A stretch of DNA of 64,000 nucleotides. It comes from Artemia franciscana (taxonomy: Eukaryota; Arthropoda; Branchiopoda; Anostraca; Artemiidae). The notes beneath the pieces are model-generated. The model was not told the origin of the DNA. It made no database searches and saw nothing but the letters and a program-made list of their open reading frames with translations. The DNA lies in contig NC_088866.1 of the NCBI RefSeq assembly GCF_032884065.1, positions 60,679,168 through 60,743,167 on the forward strand, read 5' to 3'. Position numbers and translations under genes: made by a program. This document shows, one piece after another, positions 1 to 10,060 of this stretch (within the stretch, counting starts at the first letter, position 1; every line of letters starts with the position of its first letter).

Positions 1-195
1 GCATTTGCAATCACCATTAACAAAGCTCAAGGTCAATCATTAGAAAAATGTGGTATAGATCTTAATACTGATTGTTTTTCCCATGGACAATTGTACGTTG
101 CATGTTCGAGGGTCAGTAAACCTGACAATCTATTTATATGCAGCGACAATTGGACAGCGAAGAATGTTGTATATTCGCAAGTTTTACGCAGTTAA
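1..195 (+). pseudogene. Helitron helicase, C-terminal fragment (cut by window edge)
   Basis: Reading from base 1 gives an open frame to the TAA at 193-195. It holds the Pif1/RecD-like helicase motif [20 protein letters not shown] and then the late motif HGQLYVACSRV. This is the C-terminal end of the helicase half of a Helitron RepHel protein, which unwinds DNA during rolling-circle transposition. The N-terminal part lies outside the window or is lost. A second helicase fragment in another frame starts immediately downstream, so this is one piece of a rearranged Helitron cluster. The fragment itself has no internal stop, but it cannot encode a working helicase alone. Confidence 0.85.
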
Positions 196-701
196 TTTGT
201 ATTTTGGAACCAAATGAAGCGGTTAATTATCCATCTGAATTTTTAAATTCCATAGATCCTTCAGGGTTTCCACCACACGTGCTACAACTAAAAATAGGCG
301 TACCAATAATACTTTTAAGAAATATCAACCCACCAAAGCTTTGCAATGGCACGCGACTTGCCGTAAGAAAAACAATGGAAAACCTAATAGAGGCCACAAT
401 CTTGACAGGGCCTTATGAGGGTAAGGCTGTTCTTATTCCTCGCATTCCCATGATTCCAACGGATTTGCTTTTTCAATTTAAAAGATTGCAATTCCCAATT
501 CGATTAGCATTTGCAACCACCATCAACAAAGCTCAAGGGCAATCACTAGAAAAATGCGGTATAGATCTTAATACAGATTGCTTTACCAATGTACAATTGT
601 ATGTTGCATCTTTGAGGGTTGGTAAACCTGACAATCTATTTATACGCACAGACAATGGGACAGCGAAGACTGTTGTATATTCACAAGTTTTACGTAGTTA
701 A
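196..701 (+). pseudogene. Helitron helicase, second C-terminal fragment
   Basis: From about 198 the frame reads LEPNEAVNYPSEFL, then GVPIILLRNINPPKLCNGTR, PRIPMIPTDL and [14 protein letters not shown], and ends VVYSQVLRS at the stop 699-701. This is the last ~165 residues of a Helitron Pif1-like helicase, covering the late helicase motifs. It begins abruptly after the stop of the preceding fragment and in a different frame, so the two are joined by rearrangement. An ATG at 138 lies in the same frame but upstream of the homologous part and is not a credible start. Some substitutions (SLRV where other copies have CSRV) suggest relaxed selection. Confidence 0.85.
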
Positions 702-728
702 TTTGTATTGTATCTATCTATCTATCTA

Positions 729-1053
729 TCTATATAAAAACGAGTTGTGTGTATGCATGTTTGTTTGTTTGTAAAAAGAGCGTTTGCATATGACGTCATT
801 ATTAGTACATACGGCTTTGTATATGGACAGACAATGGGAAAGCCAAGAATGTTGTATATTTGCAATTTTTACGTAGTTTGAAACACATATATAAATCTAT
901 CTATATTCACAGGTGGGACACAGGGACACAACTACAATGGCGCGTAACTAATATGGCACGTAACGACTTACGCGCGCGGGGGGGCTTGGGGGGGCGCGAA
1001 GCGCCCCACCAACTAGGTGTTGGGGTGGCGCGAAGCGCCACCCCAACAGCTAG
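729..1053 (+). mobile_element. Non-autonomous Helitron, copy 1
   Basis: Begins TCTATATAAAAACGAG (Helitrons start with TC) and ends with a perfect hairpin, GGGGTGGCGC (1022-1031), loop GAA, GCGCCACCCC (1035-1044), then AACAG and CTAG (1050-1053). Hairpin plus CTRR is the classic Helitron 3' end. A second hairpin, GGGGCGC-GAA-GCGCCCC, sits at 991-1007. The interior carries a TGACGTCA site (791-798) and a remnant of the last ~20 helicase codons (about 825-880), so it is an internal-deletion derivative of a coding Helitron. By eye it differs from copy 2 (4503-4827) at about five of 325 positions, which implies recent activity. Confidence 0.8.
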
Positions 1054-1095
1054 TATATATATAAAAATAAGTTGTATGTGGATGTGTCTGTCAGT

Positions 1096-1180
1096 TGACG
1101 TCATGTTTGTGTGTTGAAGACGTCATGAAGTTAGTTGTCGTCATTTTTGTTATGACGGTGACGTCATTAAAGATATATAA
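1096..1180 (+). promoter_or_regulatory. CRE-like sites and TATA box upstream of Helitron gene
   Basis: Perfect CRE palindromes TGACGTCA lie at 1096-1103 and 1159-1166, with a near match AGACGTCA at 1118-1125. A TATATAA lies at 1174-1180, about 60 bp before the ATG at 1240. CRE is the binding site of CREB/ATF factors; that this is a working promoter is inference. Further TGACGTCA sites sit near other Helitron 5' ends (791, 4565, 5389, 5412, 8118, 8151). Confidence 0.45.
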
Positions 1181-1239
1181 GACATGCGTTCACGTAGAAC
1201 TCTATTAATGTTTAACTTTAAAAGACTGATGAACTTACA

Positions 1240-3293
1240 ATGGCAACAGCCGAGGAAGATGCTCAAAGAGTCTATGCCAAAAACTTGCTGAGATAGAGAA
1301 AATCAGAAAAGAAAGCGTGCCGAGGAATCAAAAGAACAGCAAGGAAACAGGCTTGAGGCTGATAGAGAAAGAAAGAACAGAAAGCGTGCCGAGGAACTAC
1401 CAGAGGAACGCGAAGGCGTGCCGAAGAACTACCAGAGCAACATGAAACCAGACTTGCTGCTAAAAGAGAAAGTGAAAAAAGAAGGCGTGCCGAGGAATCA
1501 CAAGAACAGCAAGAAATCAGGCTTGCTGCTGATAGAGAAAGTAAGAAAAGAAAGCGTGCCGAGGAATCAGAGCAACCTGAAAGTTATCACCTGGCATTCA
1601 GGTACAGCCCAGTCGATGATTATAGCTTGAGTAGATGTGTTCAAATCGGGACTATGTCTAAAATTTGTCCCTATTGCAAGGCCTTGAAATTCAATGGTGA
1701 AACAATGGGAATGTGTTGCGCCTCAGGAAAAGTTAAACTTCCTATATTGGCTGCACCACCAGAGCCATTGAAGACTTTCCTTACTGGAACTACGTCAGAA
1801 TCTAAGCGTTTTTGAAACAAATCAGAAAATATTACTCATGTTTCCAAATGACGTCGTTTGGAGCCCAAATCGAAAATCCAGATCAATTTATGTCAACAAA
1901 GGCAGTGACATGGCAGTTTTTGGCTTGCAGCCCGAAATCAAAGATATCGATGAAATCGTACAATATCAGGCTGGAAGATACATAAGCAGTAATGAAGCTG
2001 TTTGGCGAATTCTTTCATTTCCGATATAGAGACGTCAGATATGACTTTTGATTTTACATCAGAAATTTATAATTACACTTTAGTTATTATAGAAGATTTG
2101 TGCGTACGTATGGCAAACAAACCTCTTCAGGATTTGGGAATGCCTTCACCTAACCGTATCGCTGCTGTTTCGACATGTGTAGAATTGGATCGTGAACAAA
2201 GTTACAGTACGAGTGATCTATTGTCGTATGTACAAAATAACATTTCCAAGTTAACGTCGGAACAAAAAGACATTTATGATACGATAATGCATTGTGTCGA
2301 TAACAACGTTGAAGAAATTTTCTTTTTGGATGCGCCAGGAGGTGCTGGTAAAACGTTTGTGATAAAACTGATTTCGGCATCAATTCGATCAAAAAATGAT
2401 ATAGCGTTGGCAATTGCGTCGCCTGAAAAATTCAAATTTATGGGCACACGTAAAAACATTAAAATTAACTACAAATATGCGTGTCCGATTGCAAAACGAT
2501 GACTCTGGTCAAACATTTTCAGATCTATTGCTGGCAATTGGAAACGGAAAGCTCCCAGTAGACTCAATTTCAGGACGTATACAACTACCTGCTGATTTCT
2601 GTAATTTAGTGACGTCCAAAAATGAATTGATTGAAAAAGTATTTGCGAATATTCTAAGAAATTATAAAAATAATAAATGGCTAAGTGAAAGAGCCATTCT
2701 CGCATCCAAAAATATAGACGTCCACGAAATCAACAATATTATTTTGACCAAGATTCGAGACCAGGCAGTCCTTTACAAGTCAGTCGACACAGTTTTGGAA
2801 CCAAATGAAGCGGTTAATTATCCATCTGAATTTTTAAATTCCGTGGATCTTTCAGGGTTTCCACCACACGTGCTACAACTAAAAATAGGCGTACCAATAA
2901 TACTTTTAAGAAATATCAACCCACCAAAGCTTTGCAATGGCACGCGACCTGCCGTAAAAAAAAAACAATGGAAAACCTAATAGAGGCCACAATCTTGACA
3001 GGGCCTTTTGAGGGTGAGGCTGTTCTTATTCCTCGCATTCCCATGATTCCAACGGATCTGCCTTTTCAATTTAAAAGATTGCAATGCCCAATTCGATTAG
3101 CATTTGCAATCACCATTAACAAAGCTCAGGTCAATCATTAGAAAAATGTGGTATAGATCTTAATACTGATTGTTTTTCCCATGGACAATTGTACGTTGCA
3201 TTGTCGAGGGTCGGTAAACTTGACAATATATTTATATGAAGCGATAATTGGACAGCGAAGAATGTTGTATATTCGCAAGTTTTACGCAGTTAA
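1240..3293 (+). pseudogene. Helitron RepHel gene remnant
   Basis: ATG 1240 starts MATAEEDAQRV, as in the copy at 7222, but stops after ~18 codons. Frameshifted continuation gives RKRAEE repeats (1290-1590), then the cysteine-rich CPYCKALKFNGE...CC segment (1663-1730) and TSFGAQIENPDQFMST (about 1846-1893) of the Helitron-like N-terminal domain. The sequence then jumps to EIVQYQAGRYISSNEAVWRI, so the Rep (HUH endonuclease) region is deleted. Walker A of the helicase, GGAGKT, lies near 2338-2355. A second jump (about 2418) drops the middle helicase motifs before LWAHVKTLKLTTNMRV. There is an A-run frameshift near 2950-2965, a one-base deletion at about 3129 and an in-frame stop near 3237. It is a doubly deleted, non-functional copy. 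Confidence 0.85.
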
Positions 3294-4350
3294 TTGTGTT
3301 GCGGAGCAACACTACTGCTTTCGTAGTTTTTTTTTGTTTTTTTTTCACCGTGATCAGCGACCTGTAGCTCCGAAGGGGTAAGAGTTAAAAATTTGAGATT
3401 TTTCAGAGGGAAGGGAAACGTAAAACAGAGTAAAAAAGTTTTCCATAAAAAAAAATAAAACCGTTTTTTTCTTAGAAACTCTGCGTTCGATGTTTGGCGT
3501 CAAGTTAAGACGACCCTAGCTTCGGAAATAAACTTGTTAGAAATACAGTTATGCTGAACTCATGTAGAACTTTCATTTGTCTCTTCGAGAACCGGAGCAC
3601 AAAATTCCGTAGCTCTTACAGATTTCCCGAAATAATTCCGGAAAAGTCCATCTCGTTCCGATTTTTTGCAATTTTCTCAAATTTTCGATTTTGATGTTTC
3701 TTATATTTTTATCGAGTAGTGCTATGAAAAGTATGCAAGAAGAAGTGAAGTGTTCTATATACCAAGTTGCTTCGTTCTCTAAGAAATAATTTCCGAAGTT
3801 TCGACGTTCTAGAGGTAACTTCTGTTCTGGACCAGCTAGAATTTTTTTTCCAACGCGGTTCGACAGGTCTCGATCTCCTAACAACTGGAGCTTACAATAG
3901 TTTCTCCAAAATAAAATTCCTTCTTTGAGTTTTTCTATTTGGAAGTTTTGTCATGCCCTCGGGGCAATTTAAATTCTTTGGTGAATTTGGTTTGTTTTAT
4001 ATTTTCCTAGTTTAGACCATCAAAAGTTAAGCAGAAAACTATAAGACGTTATTTCCGTATCTCTTTCAGATTTCCCGGAAATAATTCCCGAAATATGCGT
4101 CTCGAAACATAATACTTCGAATTGGCGTCAAGTTAAGACGGTCCTCTGGTTTATCTTGAAATTGTAATTATCCATCCTATAAATATTTAGAATTGTCAAC
4201 TGTGTCATTGTGTTATTCTCGTTTATTTCTGGACCAGCTAAACATTTTACCAAACTCAGTTTAGTAGGAGCTCGAAATAAAACCATATCAAAGATGCTTC
4301 AAGATAACAATCGAAGCCGCATTAGAAAAATGTCCTCTGAAACACATAAT
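3294..4350. repeat. Noncoding 3' part of Helitron with degenerate internal repeats
   Basis: No convincing gene. Short blocks recur: GGCGTCAAGTTAAGACG at about 3497 and 4124, a CAGATTTCCCGAAATAATTCC-like block (one base longer, shown here in part) near 3618 and 4068, and TTCTGGACCAGCTA near 3823 and 4227. These look like remnants of an old duplication. A hairpin at 3297-3311 (TGTTGCGGAGCAACA) is the reverse complement of the hairpins near 4360 and 4400. Confidence 0.45.
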
Positions 4351-4356
4351 GGAGAC

Positions 4357-4475
4357 TGTTGCTCCGCAACTGTGTCCCGTAGGGCACAGTTGCACGTGTT
4401 GCTCCGCAACTGTGCCCTAAGGAACAGGGCACCGTTGCTGCAACACTTCCCGTTCCACAGGCAACGGAGGTCTAG
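4357..4475. other. Alternating hairpins at Helitron 3' end
   Basis: AGGGCACAGTTGC (4381-4393) can pair perfectly with GCAACTGTGCCCT (4405-4417), 13 bp. It can also pair with GCAACTGTGTCCC (4366-4378) with one bulge. A third hairpin, CCGTTGC/GCAACGG (4432-4438/4461-4467), precedes AGGT and CTAG at 4472-4475. The last is placed like a Helitron terminator hairpin; the role of the others is unknown. Confidence 0.6.
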
Positions 4476-4502
4476 TTTTTATTGTATCTATCTATCTATC
4501 TA

Positions 4503-5211
<709 letters not shown>

Positions 5212-5279
5212 CCGTCAATGTCCTCTCTGGTTAATGTCGACATTCACCGGTGAATGTTCAAAATTATTTTTTCTATATA

Positions 5280-5283
<4 letters not shown>
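5212..5283. repeat. Short unique island with 18-bp palindrome between TA tracts
   Basis: Contains the perfect palindrome ACATTCACCGGTGAATGT at 5240-5257. A related sequence with the same flanks (GGTTAATGTCGA...TTCACCGGTGAATGTTC) occurs at about 8868-8896, also next to TA tracts. It probably marks the end of a small dispersed element. Confidence 0.5.

Positions 5284-5340
<57 letters not shown>
5284..5340. repeat. (TA)n microsatellite
   Basis: Pure TA run that merges into the next Helitron 5' end (TC at 5343-5344). Confidence 0.95.
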
Positions 5341-5344
<4 letters not shown>

Positions 5345-5435
5345 TATATATATAAAAATAAGTTGTCTGTGTGTGTGTGTGTGTCGAGTGACGTCATGTT
5401 TGTGTGTCGACTGACGTCATGTTTGTCGACTGACG

Positions 5436-6380
5436 AAATTACAGACCGGGACATCGGGACACAAATGACGACAACTACAACGGGGACACCGGGGGGCACA
5501 GGGGGATATATAAATGACGACGGGGACAAAGGGAATGTTCGATTAGCAATCACCATCAACAAAGCTCAAGGGCAATCATTAGAATCCTGAGGTATAACTA
5601 AAAAAAAACTAAAAAAAAGGTAAAAAACTAAAAACTAAAAAAAGACCAATTCAGAAACGAATGTATATACAGACCTGGACACCGGGACACAAATGACGAC
5701 CGGGACACCGGGACACAAGGAATATAAATGACGACCGGGACACTCAAAGAGAAATTACAGACTGGGACATGGGGACACAAATGACGACCGGGACACAGGG
5801 AATATAAATGACGACCGGGACACAGGGACACAACTACAACGGGGAGGCCGGGGGTTACAGGGGGATATATAAATGACGACGGCGACACAGAGAATGGTCG
5901 ATTATTAATCACCATCAACAAAGCTCAAGGGCAATCATTAGAATCACAGGGACACAACTACAATGGCGCGTAACTAATATGGCGCGTAACGACTTACGCG
6001 CGCGGGGGGGGGGGCTTGGGGGGGCGCGAAGCGCCACCCCAACAGCTAGTAGGGAATATAAATGACGACCGGGAAACTCAAAGAGAAAGCGACCGGGACA
6101 CAAGGAATGTTCGATTAGCAATCACCATCAACAAAGCACCGGGACACAAATGACGACCGGGACACAGGGAATATAAATGACGACCAGGAAACTCAAAGAG
6201 AAATTACAGACCGAGACACCGGAACACAAATGACGACCGGGACAAAAATGACGACCGGGACACCGGGACACAGGGAATATAAATGACGACCGCGACACTC
6301 AAAGAGAAATTACAGACTGGGACACAAATGACGACCGGGACAAAGGGAAACAACAACAACGGGGACGCCGGGGGGCACAG
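5436..6380. repeat. Helitron-associated GGGACAC minisatellite
   Basis: Imperfect units built from ACCGGGACAC, GGGACACAAATGACGACC and GGGAATATAAATGACGACC, with intervening CTCAAAGAGAAATTACAGAC blocks. The same repeats occur at 8172-8386. Units are interrupted by helicase-derived CAACAAAGCTCAAGG fragments. Confidence 0.8.
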
Positions 6381-6381
6381 G

Positions 6382-6580
6382 GAATGTTCGATTAGCAATC
6401 ACCATCAACAAAGCTCAAGGGCAACCATTAGAATAATGAGTTATACATCTGAATACAGATTGTTTTCCCATGGACAATTATATGTTGCATGTTCAAGAGT
6501 CGGTAAACCTGAAAATCTATTTATATGCACAGACAATGGGACACCCAAGAATGTTGTATATTCGCAAGTTTTACGTAGTT

Positions 6581-6582
<2 letters not shown>
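6382..6582 (+). pseudogene. Helitron helicase tail fragment
   Basis: Encodes [12 protein letters not shown], two stop codons where others have KC, then after a one-base loss [20 protein letters not shown] and VVYSQVLRS. The normal stop after LRS is lost and the frame runs into the (TA)n tract at 6583. This is a broken C-terminal piece of the Pif1-like helicase. Confidence 0.8.

Positions 6583-6658
<76 letters not shown>
6583..6658. repeat. (TA)n microsatellite inside Helitron 3' UTR
   Basis: Pure TA run between the helicase tail and the GGACACAAC...ATGGCGCGTAAC 3' terminal block, the same position as the tract at 8597-8691. Confidence 0.95.
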
Positions 6659-6660
<2 letters not shown>

Positions 6661-7149
6661 ACACAACAGGGACACAACAATAATGGCGCGTAACTAATAT
6701 GGCGCGTAACGACTTACGCGCGCGTGGGGGCTTGGGGTGGGGGGCGAAGTGCCCCCACCAACTAGGTGTTGGGTGGCGGGAAGTGCCACCCCAACAGCTA
6801 GTATTAATACTAATATCTATAACCTATATATACATAAATAAGTTGTTTGTGTGTTATGTCTGTTACACTATGTCTGTTACGCCAGATTATATCTTCTATA
6901 TATATAAAAATAAGTTGTATGTATTTTTGTGTTGAGGGTTTGCATATGACGTCTGAAAAATAAAGAAGAAAAAGAAAACAAACTAAAATGTGAAAACTGG
7001 GAAGTGCATAAATATTTCGAAATATTTTGACAATAGATTAAAGTAATTCGAAAACCTTAAAACAGATACTTAATTTTGAGGTTTATTATAAATGTTTGAG
7101 CTTTAACAAGCTTGGCACGTGAAGAGGAATTTTTAGTATAGATCTTAAA

Positions 7150-7482
7150 ATGACAGAAGAAACAGCCGAGGAAGCTGCTCAAATAGTTAATTCAAAGAGA
7201 AATTTTAGTACAAATCCTACAATGGCAGAAGAAACAGCCGAGGAATCTGCTCAAAGGGTTAATACCAAAAGGCTTGCGGCTAAAGAACGCAAAACCACGC
7301 AGTTAGATGAAAATCCACCTGGACAGCGAGAGTCAAAACGTATCAAAACTGAAAATGATAGCGATGATGATTGGGTTTGGGATTTTGACTTGGATAAGGT
7401 CATCAATGCCTACCCGATTTTAGTTAAAAAAAAAAAAAAAAAGGTTCGGCGATATGTCTTTCATAGTGATTCTGAAAAATAA
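7150..7482 (+). CDS. Helitron N-terminal fragment ORF, 110 aa
   Basis: An open frame of 110 codons. Residues 1-50 contain two copies of an (M)xEETAEExAQxVN motif, the second followed by TKRLAAKERK. They match the first residues of the Helitron protein remnant at 1240. The middle is basic then acidic (RESKRIKTENDSDDDW), which could act as a nuclear localisation signal. A lysine run from an A-tract follows, then RRYVFHSDSEK and a stop. The C-terminal half is not recognised and may come from readthrough of simple sequence. It is probably a truncated Helitron product, not a host gene. Confidence 0.5.
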   Translation: MTEETAEEAAQIVNSKRNFSTNPTMAEETAEESAQRVNTKRLAAKERKTTQLDENPPGQRESKRIKTENDSDDDWVWDFDLDKVINAYPILVKKKKKKVRRYVFHSDSEK

Positions 7483-8076
<594 letters not shown>

Positions 8077-8392
8077 GTTGTATATATGCATGTTTGTTTG
8101 TTTTTTGGGTTTGCATTTGACGTCATTATAAGTATATAAGGCTTTGTATATGACGTCATTATAAGATGACACTACAGACCGGGACACTGGGACACAAATG
8201 ACGACCGGGACAGAGGGAATATAAATGACGACCGGGACACTCAAAGAGAAATTACAGACTGGGATACCGGGACACAAATGACGACCGGGACACAGTGAAT
8301 ATCAATGACGACCAGGACACAGGGACACAACTACAACGGGGACGCCGGGGCACAGGGGGATATATAAATGACGACGGGGACACAGGGAATGT

Positions 8393-8590
8393 TTGATTGA
8401 GGGAATCACCATCAACAAAGCTCAAAGGCAATCGTTAGAAAAATGCGGTATAGATCTGAATACGGATTGTTTTCCCATGAACAATTATTATGTTGCATGT
8501 TCAAGAGTTGGTAAACCTGACAATCTATTTATATGGACAGACAATGGGACAGCAAATAATGTTGTATATTCGCAAGTTTTACGTAGTTAA
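8393..8590 (+). pseudogene. Helitron helicase tail fragment, open
   Basis: A 65-codon open frame with [36 protein letters not shown] and VVYSQVLRS, ending in TAA. It is the terminal helicase segment only. It lacks all ATPase motifs, so it is a remnant despite being open. Confidence 0.8.
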
Positions 8591-8592
8591 AA

Positions 8593-8695
<103 letters not shown>

Positions 8696-8777
8696 ATATT
8701 CACAGGTGGGACACAGGGACACAACTACAATGGCGCGTAACTAATATGGCGCGTAACGACTTACGCGCGCTGGGGGC

Positions 8778-8778
<1 letters not shown>

Positions 8779-8833
<55 letters not shown>
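8779..8833. repeat. (TA)n microsatellite
   Basis: TA run that replaces the expected Helitron terminal hairpins. Confidence 0.95.
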
Positions 8834-8836
<3 letters not shown>

Positions 8837-9203
8837 TGTGTGTGTTACCATCAATGTCTGAAATCTGGTTAATGTCGATATTCACCGGTGAATGTTCGAA
8901 ATGTCTTTTTCTCTGCTTCGATTCATTCGTGTGTTAGTCTTTTCAATATTATGCAAACTATGATGGCAAAAGTTTAAGTTAGTTTAGATTATGTTAGTTT
9001 AGATTAGGTTAGGTTAAATTTGGTTCTAAATATCAGAAATGGGTTAAAATCCAATCTAAGCTATGCTAACTTAATCAAACCTAATCTATTCTAGCCTAAC
9101 CTATCATCATCACACCTTGCTTTAAATGGAAAAAGTTGACTTGTAACGCTGACTAAATCCAAGGAGAAAAAAGGTATTTCGGACATTCACCAATTTATGG
9201 TGA

Positions 9204-9205
<2 letters not shown>
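8834..9205. repeat. Small element bounded by TTCACC/GGTGAA hairpins and TA tracts
   Basis: The left end has ATTCACCGGTGAAT (8880-8893); the right end has ACATTCACC...GGTGAATAC (about 9183-9204). The interior holds GTTAG/GATTAGG-rich sequence (8974-9024) and a roughly reverse-complementary CTAATC/CCTAACC-rich arm (9051-9105), so it can fold into a long imperfect hairpin. No coding potential. It is MITE-like; the superfamily is unknown. Confidence 0.5.

Positions 9206-9288
<83 letters not shown>
9206..9288. repeat. (TA)n microsatellite
   Basis: Pure TA run marking the right edge of the Helitron-rich region. Confidence 0.95.
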
Positions 9289-9290
<2 letters not shown>

Positions 9291-9739
9291 GGATAAAATA
9301 ACTTGCCTGAACTAGAAACAAGGCGATGAGCCACATTTTTGGAAAAGAGAATATATTTTATTGTCGCTCTGTAGATAAGAGTTCCACACGCAACACCATA
9401 TTTTAACTGGGTCTGAATTTTACAATTATGTTTGAAAATGAATAGAATACTTGCAGCTGTTTGAAGGAGAAAATAACTATAAAAGTTCAGAATGAGTAAA
9501 AAAAGAATATCGTAGGATTTTCGTTTCAGCTTCTCAAACGACAACCTATGTAGGTCTGTTTTCGTCAGATCACTTGTTCAAAATAAAGTTCATTCAGTCA
9601 CAAGGATTTTTTTAAACATATTAAATAAAAAGAATAAGGATCTTTTAACTGAAAATAGAGGAGCGACTATAAAACTTAAAATGAAGAGAAATTGAGAATT
9701 TGAAGAGAATTTAGCAAAGAGAATGTAAGACAATTAAAA

Positions 9740-10060
9740 TAAAATTTGCTTTTAGTTATTCTGTCAAATCTCCCCAGTGTAACATTTCCCTTGGAATATT
9801 CACCCCCCAGAAATATCTCTCCCCAAGGAAGATCCTCCTTATAGAAATCCACCCCACGCATAGTCCTTCCATTTTCCCCTAAAAAATGTTTGTATACTTC
9901 CCAATAACAAATACCATACGTAAAAAATGGGCAAATTTTATAATTCATAGGCCTCTCCCCACGGACTGTGGGAGCCATTTTACATCTAACTGAAAAAATG
10001 GCTAACTCAAAATTTTGATCAGATAGTTTTAGGGTAAAACAGGCGTGGGCAGGGGCCCAG
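9740..10060 (+). repeat. Dispersed repeat R1, partial copy
   Basis: Resembles 63230-63560 in the same orientation: both have CACTTCCCAATAACAA-like sequence (here TACTTCCCAATAACAA), an ACTGTGGGAG segment, AAAATGGCTA and a GGGCCCAGTTGCC / GGGCCTAGGTGCC segment. No gene. The 9290-9740 stretch before it is A+T-rich unassigned sequence. Confidence 0.6.

Larger units (their letters stand above)
1054..4475 (+). mobile_element. Degenerate coding Helitron
   Basis: The 5' side (TATATATATAAAAATAAG from 1054) matches the Helitron start seen at 5343 and 6895, minus its first bases. The TCTA immediately upstream of copy 1 may be the missing piece, implying that copy 1 inserted into this terminus. The interior holds the RepHel remnant at 1240-3293 and about 1.2 kb of noncoding 3' sequence. 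The 3' end is a hairpin CCGTTGC (4432-4438) / GCAACGG (4461-4467) followed by AGGT and CTAG (4472-4475). It cannot be autonomous, because the Rep region is missing and the frame is broken repeatedly. Confidence 0.65.
5343..6801 (+). mobile_element. Internally duplicated Helitron
   Basis: 5' end TCTATATATATAAAAATAAG at 5343, with TGACGTCA at 5389-5396 and 5412-5419. The 3' end has paired hairpins and CTAG at 6798-6801. Between them are GGGACAC minisatellite blocks alternating with short helicase fragments (from about 5538, 5895, 6106 and 6383). A complete-looking internal 3' end sits at 6020-6049, whose hairpin joins the left arm of the first terminal hairpin to the right arm of the second. 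The structure suggests repeated unequal exchange between Helitron copies. No intact gene remains. Confidence 0.7.

Noticed and set aside
3573..3884. 103-codon minus-strand frame
   Set aside because: It overlaps degenerate repeated blocks in the Helitron 3' region and has no recognisable domain.
5436..6380. CRISPR-like array
   Set aside because: The units are degenerate, without unique spacers of constant length, contain helicase scraps, and lie in a eukaryotic Helitron.
8974..9030. Arthropod telomere repeat (TTAGG)n
   Set aside because: Only about two adjacent TTAGG-like units occur among GTTTAGATTA variants, and a reverse-complementary arm follows. It is an internal repeat, not a telomere.
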